Positions 7,866 through 16,679 of a DNA stretch of 64,000 bases are shown piece after piece. The notes below the pieces were generated by a model that saw nothing but the letters and a program-made list of their open reading frames with translations, made no database searches and was not told the origin of the DNA. The DNA comes from Bacteroidota bacterium (GTDB taxonomy: Bacteria > Bacteroidota > Bacteroidia > NS11-12g > UBA955), in contig JAGXTF010000101.1 in assembly GCA_018333525.1 (NCBI GenBank), forward strand, positions 1 to 64,000, in the 5' to 3' direction. Within the stretch, counting starts at the first letter, position 1. Every line of letters starts with the position of its first letter. The position numbers and the translations under genes are program-made.

Positions 7866-8742
7866 GAATCTGGGCCTTTCTCGCCAACATGGTGTTGGCC
7901 AAAAGTCCTGCAATGGTCATTGGTCCAACGCCTCCGGGTACCGGTGTAATGGCGCCAGCTACCGGTTCCACAGATGCAAAATCCACATCACCGGAAAGCC
8001 GCCAGCCTGCTTTTTTTGAATCATCATCTACTCTCGTAGTTCCTACATCAATTACTACTGCTCCCGGTTTTACCATATCTCCGGTAATAAATCCCGGACG
8101 TCCGATTGCAGCAACAATAATATCTGCAGATCTGGTCCACGAAGCCAGGTCTTTGGTTTTACTATGCGTAACGGTAACTGTGGCATTTCCTGTTTCGCCG
8201 GGACCGCTGAGCATAATGCTCATAGGCCTGCCAACAATATTGCTGCGGCCAACAACTACCACATGTTTCCCTTCTGTAGTTATTCCGTAGTGCTTCAGAA
8301 TCAGTGTAATTCCATAAGGTGTAGCCGGCTTAACACCATCGGCACCTTTTGCAAGCCTGCCCATATTTACATCGTGAAACCCATCCACATCCTTATGCGG
8401 TGCAATTGCCAAAGTCACTCTGTTTTCATCAATATGTTTTGGCAACGGCAATTGAACAATCAAACCGTCAATTTGGTCGTTTCGATTTATCTCATCAATT
8501 TTATTTAATAATTCCTGCTCCGTAACTGTATTTTCATAACGAATTACAGAACCTAAAAATCCAATTTCATGGCAAGCTTTTTCTTTGGCGCTCACATAGG
8601 TCATGCTTCCACCATCGTTGCCAACCAAAATAGCAACCAGATGTGGAGGACGAAGGCCCTGATCAACCATTGCAGAAACTTCTCTTTTTAATTGTTCTTT
8701 AATTGCAGCCGATACTTCGCGGCCATCCAGAATTTGTGCCAT
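7849..8742 (-). CDS. folD: Methylene-THF dehydrogenase / methenyl-THF cyclohydrolase
   Basis: 297 residues, the usual length. It interconverts methylene-, methenyl- and 10-formyl-tetrahydrofolate with NADP. Tyr49 and Lys53 in YVSAKEKA are the catalytic pair. DGLIVQLPLP, the Rossmann motif VVVGRSNIVGRPM and the C-terminal PVPGGVGPMT are all intact. It is the first gene of a likely folD-queE-hydrolase operon and has a -7 element only 8 bp before the ATG. Confidence 0.97.
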   Translation of the reverse strand: MAQILDGREVSAAIKEQLKREVSAMVDQGLRPPHLVAILVGNDGGSMTYVSAKEKACHEIGFLGSVIRYENTVTEQELLNKIDEINRNDQIDGLIVQLPLPKHIDENRVTLAIAPHKDVDGFHDVNMGRLAKGADGVKPATPYGITLILKHYGITTEGKHVVVVGRSNIVGRPMSIMLSGPGETGNATVTVTHSKTKDLASWTRSADIIVAAIGRPGFITGDMVKPGAVVIDVGTTRVDDDSKKAGWRLSGDVDFASVEPVAGAITPVPGGVGPMTIAGLLANTMLARKAQIHAQTA

Positions 8743-8750
8743 ATAAGCTG

Positions 8751-8758
8751 CAAAAATA
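8751..8758 (-). promoter_or_regulatory. -7 promoter element of folD
   Basis: TATTTTTG on the minus strand matches the Bacteroidota element TAnnTTTG. Only 8 bases separate it from the folD ATG, so the mRNA would have a leader of a few bases at most. Confidence 0.6.
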
Positions 8759-8836
8759 CGGAATAATTACAGTGCTAAAATCTGCGAAACAGACGCACCA
8801 CCATTTCGCTTGTGAGGAATTTTTAAAATGTCTGCT

Positions 8837-9205
8837 TCAAACTTCTACCGTTGTGCCAAATCTCACTGCCATGGCCCTTCCCCATTCTCCAATTTTTTCC
8901 AGCATAGGCACCATATTTTTACCCATTTCGGTAAGTGAATATTCTACACGTGGAGGAACTTCTGCAAAAACTTTGCGCTCGACTATACCATCTTTTTCCA
9001 ATTGCCGTAATTGCATGGAGAGCATTTTCTCTGTAATTCCCGGAATTTTCTTTCGCAATTCGCCAAAACGCTGCGCATCTTTTCGCAGGTACCACAGAAT
9101 TACTGCTTTCCATTTACCTCCGATAAATCCCATGGCAACATCCACGGCACAATGAAATTCCTTTCCATCGATTACGACCCTGAGTTCTTTTCCTTTAAAT
9201 AACAT
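8837..9205 (-). CDS. HxlR-family winged-helix regulator
   Basis: 122 residues with the HxlR pattern: Cys in the N-terminal HCAVD, then GGKWKAVILWYL, FGELRKKIPGITEKMLSMQLRQLEKDG and ending in YSLTEMG. Such proteins often repress a divergent gene and respond to electrophiles, oxidants or aldehydes, sometimes through a conserved N-terminal Cys; the Cys is present here. It is divergent from a membrane protein and an NAD(P)-binding oxidoreductase, which are its probable targets. The intergenic region holds a candidate operator. Confidence 0.9.
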   Translation of the reverse strand: MLFKGKELRVVIDGKEFHCAVDVAMGFIGGKWKAVILWYLRKDAQRFGELRKKIPGITEKMLSMQLRQLEKDGIVERKVFAEVPPRVEYSLTEMGKNMVPMLEKIGEWGRAMAVRFGTTVEV

Positions 9206-9242
9206 TTTTATTTTCTCCCAATGTTCCTGTTTACCACATTCC

Positions 9243-9262
9243 GGTACTTTAATAGTGCTACC
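9243..9262. promoter_or_regulatory. Candidate HxlR operator
   Basis: TACTTTAATAGTG (9245-9257) fits the TACT-N5-AGTA type of box known for some HxlR proteins with one mismatch, and lies inside a wider GGTA...TACC inverted repeat. It sits between the divergent starts and 18 bp upstream of the operon's -33 element. The assignment is inference. Confidence 0.4.
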
Positions 9263-9279
9263 TGTAAATTTGGTAAGTA

Positions 9280-9310
9280 CTTGACAAAACTACAGCAAAT
9301 GGTAGATTTG
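9280..9310 (+). promoter_or_regulatory. Promoter of the redox operon
   Basis: CTTG (9280-9283), 19-bp spacer, TAGATTTG (9303-9310): close to the Bacteroidota TTTG-N19-TAnnTTTG pattern. The expected mRNA start is near 9317, which supports ATG 9330 over the longer frame beginning at 9312. Confidence 0.65.
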
Positions 9311-9329
9311 TATGTACAAAATTTTAGGG

Positions 9330-9689
9330 ATGAAACAAATAATCGCCTGGTTGCCACAAATAGTGCTGATAGCAGGAATCTGGACCGCAGTGAACGGGCT
9401 TCTGCATACTATTGCGGTATTGGCCGGCGAACATGGCAAGCAATACGATCGCGATCTTTTGCGATTGCTTACAGATGGCTTGCTGCTTGTGCTCATCGGC
9501 ACAGTTTTGATACTCTGTTTTACCGGTATTCGCGGGAATGATGGTAAGACCATTTACATCGCTCTCGCTGCTGTTTCTGCTGCTTTGATTTATTGTGCCA
9601 TGATATGGCCTTTCCTCAAATCTGTAGGTACCATGCTGGTACATTTGATCACTCTGATAGTTATTATACTCTGGATATTAAAAAAATAA
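9330..9689 (+). CDS. Small integral membrane protein, four helices
   Basis: About 119 residues from ATG 9330, chosen because the promoter element ends at 9310. Four hydrophobic helices are visible (IVLIAGIWTAVNGLLHTIAVL, LLLVLIGTVLILCF, IYIALAAVSAALIYC, LVHLITLIVIILWIL). No family is recognised. It is co-transcribed with the next gene (4-bp gap) and divergent from the HxlR regulator, so it is probably induced by the same signal. Confidence 0.75.
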   Translation: MKQIIAWLPQIVLIAGIWTAVNGLLHTIAVLAGEHGKQYDRDLLRLLTDGLLLVLIGTVLILCFTGIRGNDGKTIYIALAAVSAALIYCAMIWPFLKSVGTMLVHLITLIVIILWILKK

Positions 9690-9693
9690 GAAC

Positions 9694-10347
9694 ATGAAAA
9701 TTGCGGTATTGGGCACCGGAATGGTTGGAAGAACTATTGGTGGCAGATTGGTGGGTTTAGGCTATCAGGTTATGATGGGCTCCAGAACTGCAGATAACGA
9801 AAAAGCGACCGCATGGAAGGCAGAACATGGTGCAATGGCTTCGCATGGCACATTCTCCAATGCTGCAGCATTTGGTGAAATTATCTTCAATTGCACAAAA
9901 GGAATGCACACTTTGGAGATTTTAGAACTTGCCGGGAGGCAAAATCTAAGTGGTAAAATTTTGGTAGATGTTACCAATCCATTGGATTTTACGAAAGGAT
10001 TTCCCCCAACTTTAACTGTTTGTAATGACAACAGCCTGGGTGAACAGATTCAAACTGCCTTTCCCGAAATCAGAGTGGTAAAAACCCTCAATACCATGAC
10101 CTGCAGTCTGATGGTGGATCCAAATCTGATACATAAAGGCGAACATCATGTATTCATGTGTGGGAATGACGATTCTGCAAAAAAAGACGTTTCCAAAATA
10201 CTGATGGAGTTTGGCTGGAAAACCGATAATATTTTAGACTTGGGAGATATTACAAATTCCAGAGGAACCGAAATGTTTCTCCCACTTTGGGTGAGATTAA
10301 TGCCGGTAGTTGGATCTACAGTGTTTCAGATTCAATTGGTCAAATAA
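9694..10347 (+). CDS. NAD(P)-binding oxidoreductase, F420-dependent reductase-like
   Basis: 217 residues. N-terminal Rossmann fold MKIAVLGTGMVG, then a GSR loop (MGSRTADNEK) typical of NADP preference, and VDVTNPLDF. This is the F420-dependent NADP reductase-like family, which is widespread in organisms without F420 and whose physiological substrate is generally unknown. Second gene of the operon controlled by the HxlR region. A role in handling a reactive small molecule is inference from context. Confidence 0.85.
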   Translation: MKIAVLGTGMVGRTIGGRLVGLGYQVMMGSRTADNEKATAWKAEHGAMASHGTFSNAAAFGEIIFNCTKGMHTLEILELAGRQNLSGKILVDVTNPLDFTKGFPPTLTVCNDNSLGEQIQTAFPEIRVVKTLNTMTCSLMVDPNLIHKGEHHVFMCGNDDSAKKDVSKILMEFGWKTDNILDLGDITNSRGTEMFLPLWVRLMPVVGSTVFQIQLVK

Positions 10348-10391
10348 ACAGGCACCACACAATTGTGCGGGATTCATGAAAATAAATTCGT

Positions 10392-10688
10392 TTAAAAGAA
10401 TATATCTTCTATGTAGCGCAGGTTGATCAAAACGCCACCTTTGAGTTCTATGTAATTTTCATACAAACCCCAAATAGTGGTGTTCACCTTTTTTAACCCT
10501 TCTACATCCACAAAAAATATCGTGCACTTCACTTTGTGCAAATTGCCCAATGCCATGGCTCTTCGGCATTTTTCAATTAACTCTTTTTTCTTGTCTGCAG
10601 GCTTCTCCGAAACCTGGGATGGATAGGTAAGTCCGAGAATTTGTTCTTTCTCGATAAGTAATGCTTGTTCTTTCATGAATTTAACCAC
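10392..10688 (-). CDS. Conserved hypothetical protein
   Basis: 98 residues, soluble, Lys-rich in the middle (EKPADKKKELIEKCRR), with a C-terminal pattern KCTIFFVDVEGLKKVNTTIW...GGVLINLRYIEDI. The pattern resembles a common Bacteroidota hypothetical family. The function is unknown. It stands alone on its strand between a plus-strand operon and the mutS2 operon. Confidence 0.7.
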   Translation of the reverse strand: MVKFMKEQALLIEKEQILGLTYPSQVSEKPADKKKELIEKCRRAMALGNLHKVKCTIFFVDVEGLKKVNTTIWGLYENYIELKGGVLINLRYIEDIFF

Positions 10689-10710
10689 CTGATTTTTCCT
10701 GACCTGCCAG

Positions 10711-10735
10711 CCATTTCCGTAAAGCTTACGGATGG
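10711..10735. other. Inverted repeat between mutS2 and the 98-residue gene
   Basis: CCGTAA-agc-TTACGG, extended on both sides by CCAT/ATGG with a two-base bulge. No T-run follows on the mutS2 strand, so it is not a standard terminator. It could be an operator for the 98-residue gene or an RNA-processing hairpin. Confidence 0.5.
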
Positions 10736-10819
10736 AAAAATATTAAGGTAGTCTCTCCTCCTAATACGAATGTAAGAAATGATTTTGAAAAATCCAAATC
10801 CGGCAAGGATTATGGAGAT

Positions 10820-13231
10820 TTAAAGCAATTCAATTAATGTGCAGCCATCACCGCCCTGCTGTTCGGTTTCACTGCGCCAGGATTTTACGTGGTTTTGTGT
10901 TTTGAAATATTCCCGAAGGGTTTTTCTCAGAATTCCATCGCCCCTTCCATGTATAATTTTTAAGGAATTTTGCCCCAAAGCGTATGCTTCATCCAACCAA
11001 CTCTGCACCTTCTTTAACGCTTCATCTGCATGTATGCCGCGCAGATCCAGTTCCGTTTTAAAGTGCGCTTGTCTTCCAACCCAATCAAAACCTGAAACTG
11101 ATTTTCGTTTTTTTACATTAGTTTCTATTAAAACCGGTTCAATTTCAGAAATAGGAACCCACATTTTTAACAATCCAAATACCGCGAGTAATTTGTCTTT
11201 TTTTACTTCCAAAACCTCTCCTTTGGTTGCATTTAATAAATTCCGTACCCACATACCAGGCTTATATTCCGGCACTTTTTCAGCTTTTTGCAGAAGTGCG
11301 TTTTCTTCAGGTTCGGAATTTATTTTTGTTTCACTTTTCAGCGGTTTTTCATTTACTTTTTTTAGTTCAAAAGCTTTAAGGTTTTCACGGGATTTTTTTG
11401 TTTTTTCGGGGTTTGCACCATGTTCCCGAATGGTTCGAATCGTAAGTTCGATCTCTTTATTGGCATTGCGCAGCAACTCCGAAGCTTTATTTCTGGCGGC
11501 ATCCAGAATTTCTTTTTTTCGCGAATTTATTTTCTCTTTTAATTGCCCATATTCCATTAAAAGCAAATCCAACTGCGCCTGTTTTGTTTTATTTTCTTCG
11601 AGAATATCGTTGAGTTCCAATTGACGGGAACTCAGGTCCATCAACAGTTCCTCTGTTCTGCCGGATTCTTCTCCACTCAATTCCTTTACCCGTTCTATTA
11701 CTCCATTTTCAAATCCTGTTTTTCGCATTAATTCCAATGCAAAACTGCTTCCCGGTTTTCCGGTAATCAATTGGTATAATGGTTTTAATTCACGCGTATC
11801 ATAGGCCATACTGGCATTCACCACCCCTGGCATATTGGTTGCCCATTCCTTTAATCTGGAATAATGAGTGGTTACAATTCCAAAAGCACCGGATTTCAAT
11901 AAATCTTCCAAAACTGCCTGGGCTATGGGTCCTCCAAATCTTGGGTCAGTGCCATCTCCCAATTCATCCATAGTAAAAAAAGAATTTTTACCTGCAATTG
12001 CCGTAATTTTTTTCAAATGCTGTAAATGCGCACTGAAAGTAGACAGGCCATCCTCAATACTTTGCCCGTCACCGCAATCAATACTGAGATTGCGGAACAA
12101 TCCAATTTGCGATTCTGGCGCTGCCGTAATAAAAAGGCCGCACTGACCCATGTATTGCAACAAAATAGCAGTTTTTAAACTAATACTTTTCCCACCGGCA
12201 TTTGGTCCGCTGATTACCATGATTCTTTTATCTGAATTCAATTCCAGATTCATGGCAACAGTGTTGTTGCCTGTAGTTTTATTTTTCAACCAAAGCAGCG
12301 GATTATATGCGTTTTTTAAATGCAATCCGGGTTGGTTTAAAACCACAGGTCTCTGCGCACCTACTCTGTTTGCAAAAGTAGTTTTTGCCCTGATAAAATC
12401 CAGTTTGGCCAAAACGCGCATGGCATCAGAAATATTGGATTTATGGGGACGCAATTTTGCGGTGGCCAAACGCAATATTTTCTCTCGCTCCCTTCTTCTT
12501 TCTGCGTACAATTCAGTCAGCCTGTTATTCAATTCCAGACTCTCCAAAGGCTCTATATAAATAACTTTTCCGGTGGCAGAAACATCTTTTACAAATCCAT
12601 TTACTTTTCTCTTAAATTCTGCCATTACCGGAATTACCAGGCGTTCCTCCCGCACTGTGATATCCGTTTCCGCTGTATAACCGGCCTCCTTCCAAATGCG
12701 AAAAAGATTGCGTACTACCTGCCGCGTATCTTTTTCCATTTTATCTATTTCAGAATTTAATTTTCCAAAATGTGCGGATGCAAATGGAAGTAATTTTCCT
12801 TTTAAATCAATCACAGATTGAATGTGATTTTTAACAGATGTAATATCTGTAATTCCCGAGATCAAAAGGTACAAAACCGGAAATTGTTCCCTATTCTTCT
12901 GTATGGCTGGAAATATGGTGCTATAAGTATTCAGAACTTCCCAAATTACCAGCAATTCACTTTCATCAAAGTAAAAATTTTCTATGTCCAGAGAGGGAAG
13001 CCAATTGCTGATATCTTTGGATGCGCCTGTTAAAGCAATATTGGGATGCAATTCCTGAAATACATTCCACTCATCGGTTTCGGTAAAAGTATTTTGAATT
13101 TTTTCTTCTGTTTCCAGCAGGTATATTTCAGATGTGAGCTGTGCAGAAGATTCATATCTGCAAAGCGCCGTAATCATTTCCCGGATTTGCGCAAATCCAA
13201 TAATATCTTCAAAATTTTCCGGGTAGGTCAA
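10820..13231 (-). CDS. mutS2: MutS2 family ATPase/nuclease
   Basis: 803 residues, full length. MutS-like core and clamp, Walker A GPNAGGKS at 342-349, Walker B region FFTMDELGDGTDP, a long coiled coil around 520-640 (many Glu/Lys), and a C-terminal Smr domain (LDLRGIHADEA ... HGRGDG). MutS2 limits recombination and, in Firmicutes, helps resolve collided ribosomes; which role applies here is not visible. The start is TTG at 13231, overlapping the upstream stop as TTGA. Confidence 0.95.
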   Translation of the reverse strand: MTYPENFEDIIGFAQIREMITALCRYESSAQLTSEIYLLETEEKIQNTFTETDEWNVFQELHPNIALTGASKDISNWLPSLDIENFYFDESELLVIWEVLNTYSTIFPAIQKNREQFPVLYLLISGITDITSVKNHIQSVIDLKGKLLPFASAHFGKLNSEIDKMEKDTRQVVRNLFRIWKEAGYTAETDITVREERLVIPVMAEFKRKVNGFVKDVSATGKVIYIEPLESLELNNRLTELYAERRREREKILRLATAKLRPHKSNISDAMRVLAKLDFIRAKTTFANRVGAQRPVVLNQPGLHLKNAYNPLLWLKNKTTGNNTVAMNLELNSDKRIMVISGPNAGGKSISLKTAILLQYMGQCGLFITAAPESQIGLFRNLSIDCGDGQSIEDGLSTFSAHLQHLKKITAIAGKNSFFTMDELGDGTDPRFGGPIAQAVLEDLLKSGAFGIVTTHYSRLKEWATNMPGVVNASMAYDTRELKPLYQLITGKPGSSFALELMRKTGFENGVIERVKELSGEESGRTEELLMDLSSRQLELNDILEENKTKQAQLDLLLMEYGQLKEKINSRKKEILDAARNKASELLRNANKEIELTIRTIREHGANPEKTKKSRENLKAFELKKVNEKPLKSETKINSEPEENALLQKAEKVPEYKPGMWVRNLLNATKGEVLEVKKDKLLAVFGLLKMWVPISEIEPVLIETNVKKRKSVSGFDWVGRQAHFKTELDLRGIHADEALKKVQSWLDEAYALGQNSLKIIHGRGDGILRKTLREYFKTQNHVKSWRSETEQQGGDGCTLIELL

Positions 13232-13581
13232 TGTTTGGAATTCTTGAGTTTGGCTTCCAATTGCTGCAAATTGGTAATAGATTCTTCCATGATTTTAGAA
13301 AATTCCTCAGGATGTTTTTCCAAATAATTCATGGTTATTCTGAAATCGGAAGTATCTACACCATGCTTTTTGCACACACCTGCATAATCCCGCTTCCATA
13401 CATAAGCTGGAACATTGGCAAAGTTATATTGGATCTGATTTCCACCTTCCAAAATCATAAAATCCGTCATCAACGCAACCATCGTTTTATGCCCCACGCG
13501 GGGTTTATTTCCGCATGATGCAATAACAAATACCAAAAGGAGTAAGCTAAATTTGTAGCGCAATACTGCAAAATTAACCAT
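13228..13581 (-). CDS. DUF4296 lipoprotein
   Basis: 117 residues from ATG 13581; the longer frame would run into yggS and has no signal at its start. The signal peptide FSLLLLVFVIASC ends in a lipobox. The DUF4296 pattern follows: VALMTDFMILEGG..., CKKHGVDTSDFRITMNYLEKHPEEF. This is a Bacteroidota family of unknown function. It precedes mutS2 with a TTGA overlap. Its start is one base away from the divergent yggS start. Confidence 0.85.
   Translation of the reverse strand: MVNFAVLRYKFSLLLLVFVIASCGNKPRVGHKTMVALMTDFMILEGGNQIQYNFANVPAYVWKRDYAGVCKKHGVDTSDFRITMNYLEKHPEEFSKIMEESITNLQQLEAKLKNSKH
13548..13555 (+). promoter_or_regulatory. -7 promoter element of yggS
   Basis: TAAATTTG fits TAnnTTTG and lies inside the beginning of the divergent DUF4296 gene. 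The expected mRNA start is near 13562, about 20 bases before the yggS ATG. Confidence 0.55.
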
Positions 13582-13582
13582 A

Positions 13583-14245
13583 ATGGATTCAATTGAACGC
13601 AACCGCCAGAGGATAATGCAAAAACTGGGCCCGACACAATTGGTGGTGGTGAGCAAATATCGAAGTTTAAACGAGATACAACAGACGTATGACGCTGGTC
13701 AGAGGGTGTTCGCGGAAAATCGGGTACAAGCCCTGATGGAGCGATATTCCTTATTGCCTCCGGATATTCAATGGCATTTAATTGGCCATTTACAAACCAA
13801 CAAGGTCAAATATATTGCTCCATTTATTGCCATGATTCACTCTGTGGACAGCTTGAAATTGCTGCAGGAGATTGACAGACAAGCGGAGAAAAACAATAGA
13901 ATCATTCCCTGTCTATTACAGATTTATGTGGCAACTGAGGATACCAAATTCGGTTTGGACGAGAATGAACTCCACTTATTATTACAAAATGGGGATTGGA
14001 AAAATCTCAGTCATGTGAGAATTTGCGGTATTATGGCCATGGCCAGTCTTACAGAAGATAAAGTTCAGATTCATCAGGAATTTGAAAATGCCCATCGCAT
14101 ATTTTTAAACTCCAAATCCAGGTATTTTCAGAATGATGAGAACTTTAGGGAACTATCGATTGGAATGAGCAGCGATTACGAAATAGCGCTGGAACATGGA
14201 AGTACAATGGTTCGAATTGGCAGTAAGATATTTGAATCGGACTGA
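13583..14245 (+). CDS. yggS: YggS-family pyridoxal-phosphate homeostasis protein
   Basis: 220 residues. Binds PLP through the Lys of VVVSKYRS and keeps free PLP in balance. Family signatures FAENRVQ, WHLIGHLQTNKVKY, KFGLDENE, GIMAMASL and ELSIGMSSDYEIALEHGSTMVRIGSKIF are all present. It is monocistronic, with its stop directly abutting the stop of the convergent DUF4412 gene. Confidence 0.95.
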   Translation: MDSIERNRQRIMQKLGPTQLVVVSKYRSLNEIQQTYDAGQRVFAENRVQALMERYSLLPPDIQWHLIGHLQTNKVKYIAPFIAMIHSVDSLKLLQEIDRQAEKNNRIIPCLLQIYVATEDTKFGLDENELHLLLQNGDWKNLSHVRICGIMAMASLTEDKVQIHQEFENAHRIFLNSKSRYFQNDENFRELSIGMSSDYEIALEHGSTMVRIGSKIFESD

Positions 14246-14962
14246 TTATTTTTTAAAATAATCTTTGGTGCTCATTTCACTCGGCTTATCGATATTCAAT
14301 TCGGTAACCTCCATATTCATATTTACATTCTGTTTTTTGTCTGTCATCTGCATTGCCAGCAGCATGCCTTCGAAACCCTTAGCAGTTACCAGGCCATTGT
14401 CATTATTCCAAACCTGATTGAATGCTTTCCACCAATCTCCCCCGTCTTTGGTAATCCAAAATATTTGTGTTTTGTTTTTATCCTGATACTTAAATTCCTC
14501 ACAATTGTATCCAAGAATTTTTTTGGTATTTCCTGTCTTTTTGTACTTGGTAAAATCAAAGGATGAATCACCTTTCATTTCTTTCACTTTGGCTTTTACC
14601 ATGGGAGAATTCATATCCATACACATGCCATGCTTTTCACCGGAAATTTCCATAAGCATGTAAGTAATACTGTCTTTTAAATCCAGAACCATGTTCATCC
14701 CGCCTTCACCCATACCAGCCATACCCTGCATGGACATTCCCATATATTTTTCCGTTTTGCTGATAAAGGATTTTGCGGTGATATGGGTGGTGTCGTGATT
14801 CGAACTATATGTGCTCATTTTCATGGTAAGCGAGCCATCAAATTTGTAAACTTCTTTCGGGTTACAATCTGCACTCATACCAGGTATTGCCTGAGCGAAA
14901 AGGGAAGTAACCTGGAAGGTAGTTGCGGCTAATAAGATTGAAAAGGGTTTTAGGTAGTTCAT
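14246..14962 (-). CDS. DUF4412 secreted protein
   Basis: 238 residues with a signal peptide (FSILLAATTFQVTSLFAQ). The mature part is Met-rich (GMSMQGMAGMGEGGMNM) with the DUF4412 layout of an outer-membrane or periplasmic beta-rich protein. No enzyme motif is seen. The Met-rich stretch could bind copper or just be compositional; this is not decidable here. Confidence 0.75.
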   Translation of the reverse strand: MNYLKPFSILLAATTFQVTSLFAQAIPGMSADCNPKEVYKFDGSLTMKMSTYSSNHDTTHITAKSFISKTEKYMGMSMQGMAGMGEGGMNMVLDLKDSITYMLMEISGEKHGMCMDMNSPMVKAKVKEMKGDSSFDFTKYKKTGNTKKILGYNCEEFKYQDKNKTQIFWITKDGGDWWKAFNQVWNNDNGLVTAKGFEGMLLAMQMTDKKQNVNMNMEVTELNIDKPSEMSTKDYFKK

Positions 14963-15008
14963 CAGAATTCAAATATAATTCTGAAAGGAATTGAATTAAA
15001 GTGGATTC

Positions 15009-15039
15009 AAAAAAAAATCACGACCAGAGCCGTGATTTT
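15009..15039 (-). terminator. Rho-independent terminator of dnaN
   Basis: AAAATCACG (15014-15022) pairs perfectly with CGTGATTTT (15031-15039) across an 8-nt loop. On the minus strand it ends in a run of nine T. It lies 22 bp after the dnaN stop. Confidence 0.9.
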
Positions 15040-15060
15040 GTTATTCGTTTTAAAATGAGT

Positions 15061-16182
15061 TTAATAATTATTGAGCATCATTGGCATGATTAACATGGTA
15101 ATGTCCTCATCTTTTTCATTTTCAACAGGAACAAGCAAACCAGCGCGGTTCGGAGCTGAAAGTCTCACCTGAACCTGATCTCCATCAATGGTAGCTAGCA
15201 TGTCCTTAAGAAAACGGGCATTGAACCCGATTTCCATGTCTTCGCCTTCAAATTCGCAGTTCATACGTTCCTGCGCCTCATTTGCCATTTCTATATCCTC
15301 TGCACTAATCTGCAACTCGCTTCCGGTAATTTTCAAACGCACCTGATGGGTGGTTTTGCTGGCGAAGATGCTGATACGGTTAATGGAACTCAGAAAATCA
15401 CCGCGAGAAACGGTAAGTACATTGGGGTTTTCCAATGGTATTACTGCTTTGTAATCGGGATATTTCTCGTCCAACAACCTGCATATCAATTGGGTGTTGC
15501 CAAAAGTAAAAAATACATTGGTTTTATTGTAGTCTACAGAAACCGGGGTATCGTCATTCGGCAGCGCGGTTTTCAGCAAGTTCAAAGGCTTTTTCGGAAT
15601 GATGAAACTGTGCTCCACACCTGGTTTCAGATCTTTGCGCGTAAAACGTACCAATTTGTTTGCATCTGTAGCAACAAAATTCACAGAATCGTTCATCAAC
15701 TCTACATACAAACCTGTGAGATTGAGGCGTAATTCATCATTTCCGGCAGCAAAAAGCGTTTTGGAAATTGCCCGAAGCAGCACATTGGCAGGTACGGCAA
15801 AGCTGCCATCTCCACTTTTCTCAGGCAGATTTGGAAAATCCACTCCATCCAGGCCGGCCATTTTGTAATGACCTTTATTGCTTACTACTTCAATGCCAAA
15901 GTTATTATTGTCTACATTGAAAGTTACAGGTTGATCCGGCAAAGCCCTTAAAGTTTCTATTGCCATTTTGGAAGGAACAGCCACTCTGAGATCCTCTTTG
16001 GATTCCACCGCCATATTGGTGGTCATGCTGGTTTCCAGATCGGTACTATAGATGGTGAGCTGGCCGCCGCGTATGTCAAACAGAAAATTTTCCAGTATGG
16101 GGATGAGAGGCTTGGACATAATAGCCCCGTTTACCGTGAGCAAATGTTGTAGCAGTTCGTTCGATGGTGCTATAAACTTCAT
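15061..16182 (-). CDS. dnaN: DNA polymerase III beta subunit (sliding clamp)
   Basis: 373 residues, the normal length, with three clamp repeats. N-terminus MKFIAPSNELLQHL, internal STDLETSM and C-terminus IMPMMLNNY are typical. It forms the ring that holds the replicase on DNA. It is transcribed alone, and no dnaA or origin boxes were seen nearby. The upstream gap 16183-16314 contains a palindrome ATAGGA-ct-TCCTAT at 16274-16287. Confidence 0.97.
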   Translation of the reverse strand: MKFIAPSNELLQHLLTVNGAIMSKPLIPILENFLFDIRGGQLTIYSTDLETSMTTNMAVESKEDLRVAVPSKMAIETLRALPDQPVTFNVDNNNFGIEVVSNKGHYKMAGLDGVDFPNLPEKSGDGSFAVPANVLLRAISKTLFAAGNDELRLNLTGLYVELMNDSVNFVATDANKLVRFTRKDLKPGVEHSFIIPKKPLNLLKTALPNDDTPVSVDYNKTNVFFTFGNTQLICRLLDEKYPDYKAVIPLENPNVLTVSRGDFLSSINRISIFASKTTHQVRLKITGSELQISAEDIEMANEAQERMNCEFEGEDMEIGFNARFLKDMLATIDGDQVQVRLSAPNRAGLLVPVENEKDEDITMLIMPMMLNNY

Positions 16183-16273
16183 ATTCGTTAGTGTTCCTTA
16201 GTTATCAGTAATTTTCGCAAACCTATTCAGGCATTGAGAATAGAAATACACAACTTTTAGCCTTTTATAAACA

Positions 16274-16287
16274 ATAGGACTTCCTAT
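16274..16287. promoter_or_regulatory. 14-bp palindrome upstream of dnaN
   Basis: ATAGGA-ct-TCCTAT lies 92 bp before the dnaN ATG and 28 bp after the divIC-like stop. It could be an operator; no T-run follows. Confidence 0.3.
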
Positions 16288-16314
16288 ATGGTTAAAGTCG
16301 CATTGGAAAAGGGT

Positions 16315-16611
16315 TTATTTGGTTTCGGCTGAATCCCGCACAATGATAAAAAGGTCCTCGTTGTCGCGTTTCATGTGGTATTTTTCCCGGGCAAATTTTT
16401 CCAGATTGCGTTCATTGCCCGATAATTCACTGCGTTGGCGGTTCAGTCGATCCAATTCTTTCAGGTGAAAAGCTTTCATATCCTGTAGGTCGGAAATCTC
16501 ATTCGCTATCGAAATGCGATAGAACAAATTGTTGTTGTCGAAAAACAACATCCAAAGCAGGAATGCACCGAATAAAAAGTAATAACGCCAGCGAATCAGC
16601 TTTTGAATCAT
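16315..16611 (-). CDS. Septum formation initiator (DivIC/FtsB-like)
   Basis: 98 residues: short cytoplasmic N-terminus, one membrane helix (YYFLFGAFLLWMLFF), then a coiled coil (EISDLQDMKAFHLKELDRLNRQRSEL) and the closing block EKFAREKYHMKRDNEDLF that defines the family. It acts in the divisome with the FtsL/FtsQ partners. Confidence 0.9.
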   Translation of the reverse strand: MIQKLIRWRYYFLFGAFLLWMLFFDNNNLFYRISIANEISDLQDMKAFHLKELDRLNRQRSELSGNERNLEKFAREKYHMKRDNEDLFIIVRDSAETK

Positions 16612-16679
16612 CGCTTCAAATTAAAACAAAAAGCAAGAAGGAGGTTACACATATTCTATTGGTGTAGCGTTTTTTGGTC

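Noticed and set aside
7429-8508. Plus-strand frames opposite queE and folD
   Set aside because: Both minus-strand genes have all family motifs; the plus-strand frames have none.
10839-11624. 261-codon frame on the plus strand opposite mutS2
   Set aside because: Antisense to a clear, full-length mutS2; Ser/Phe-rich composition typical of a shadow frame.
15061-16287. Replication origin near dnaN
   Set aside because: No dnaA gene, no cluster of DnaA boxes and no AT-rich unwinding region; dnaN is often away from the origin in this phylum.
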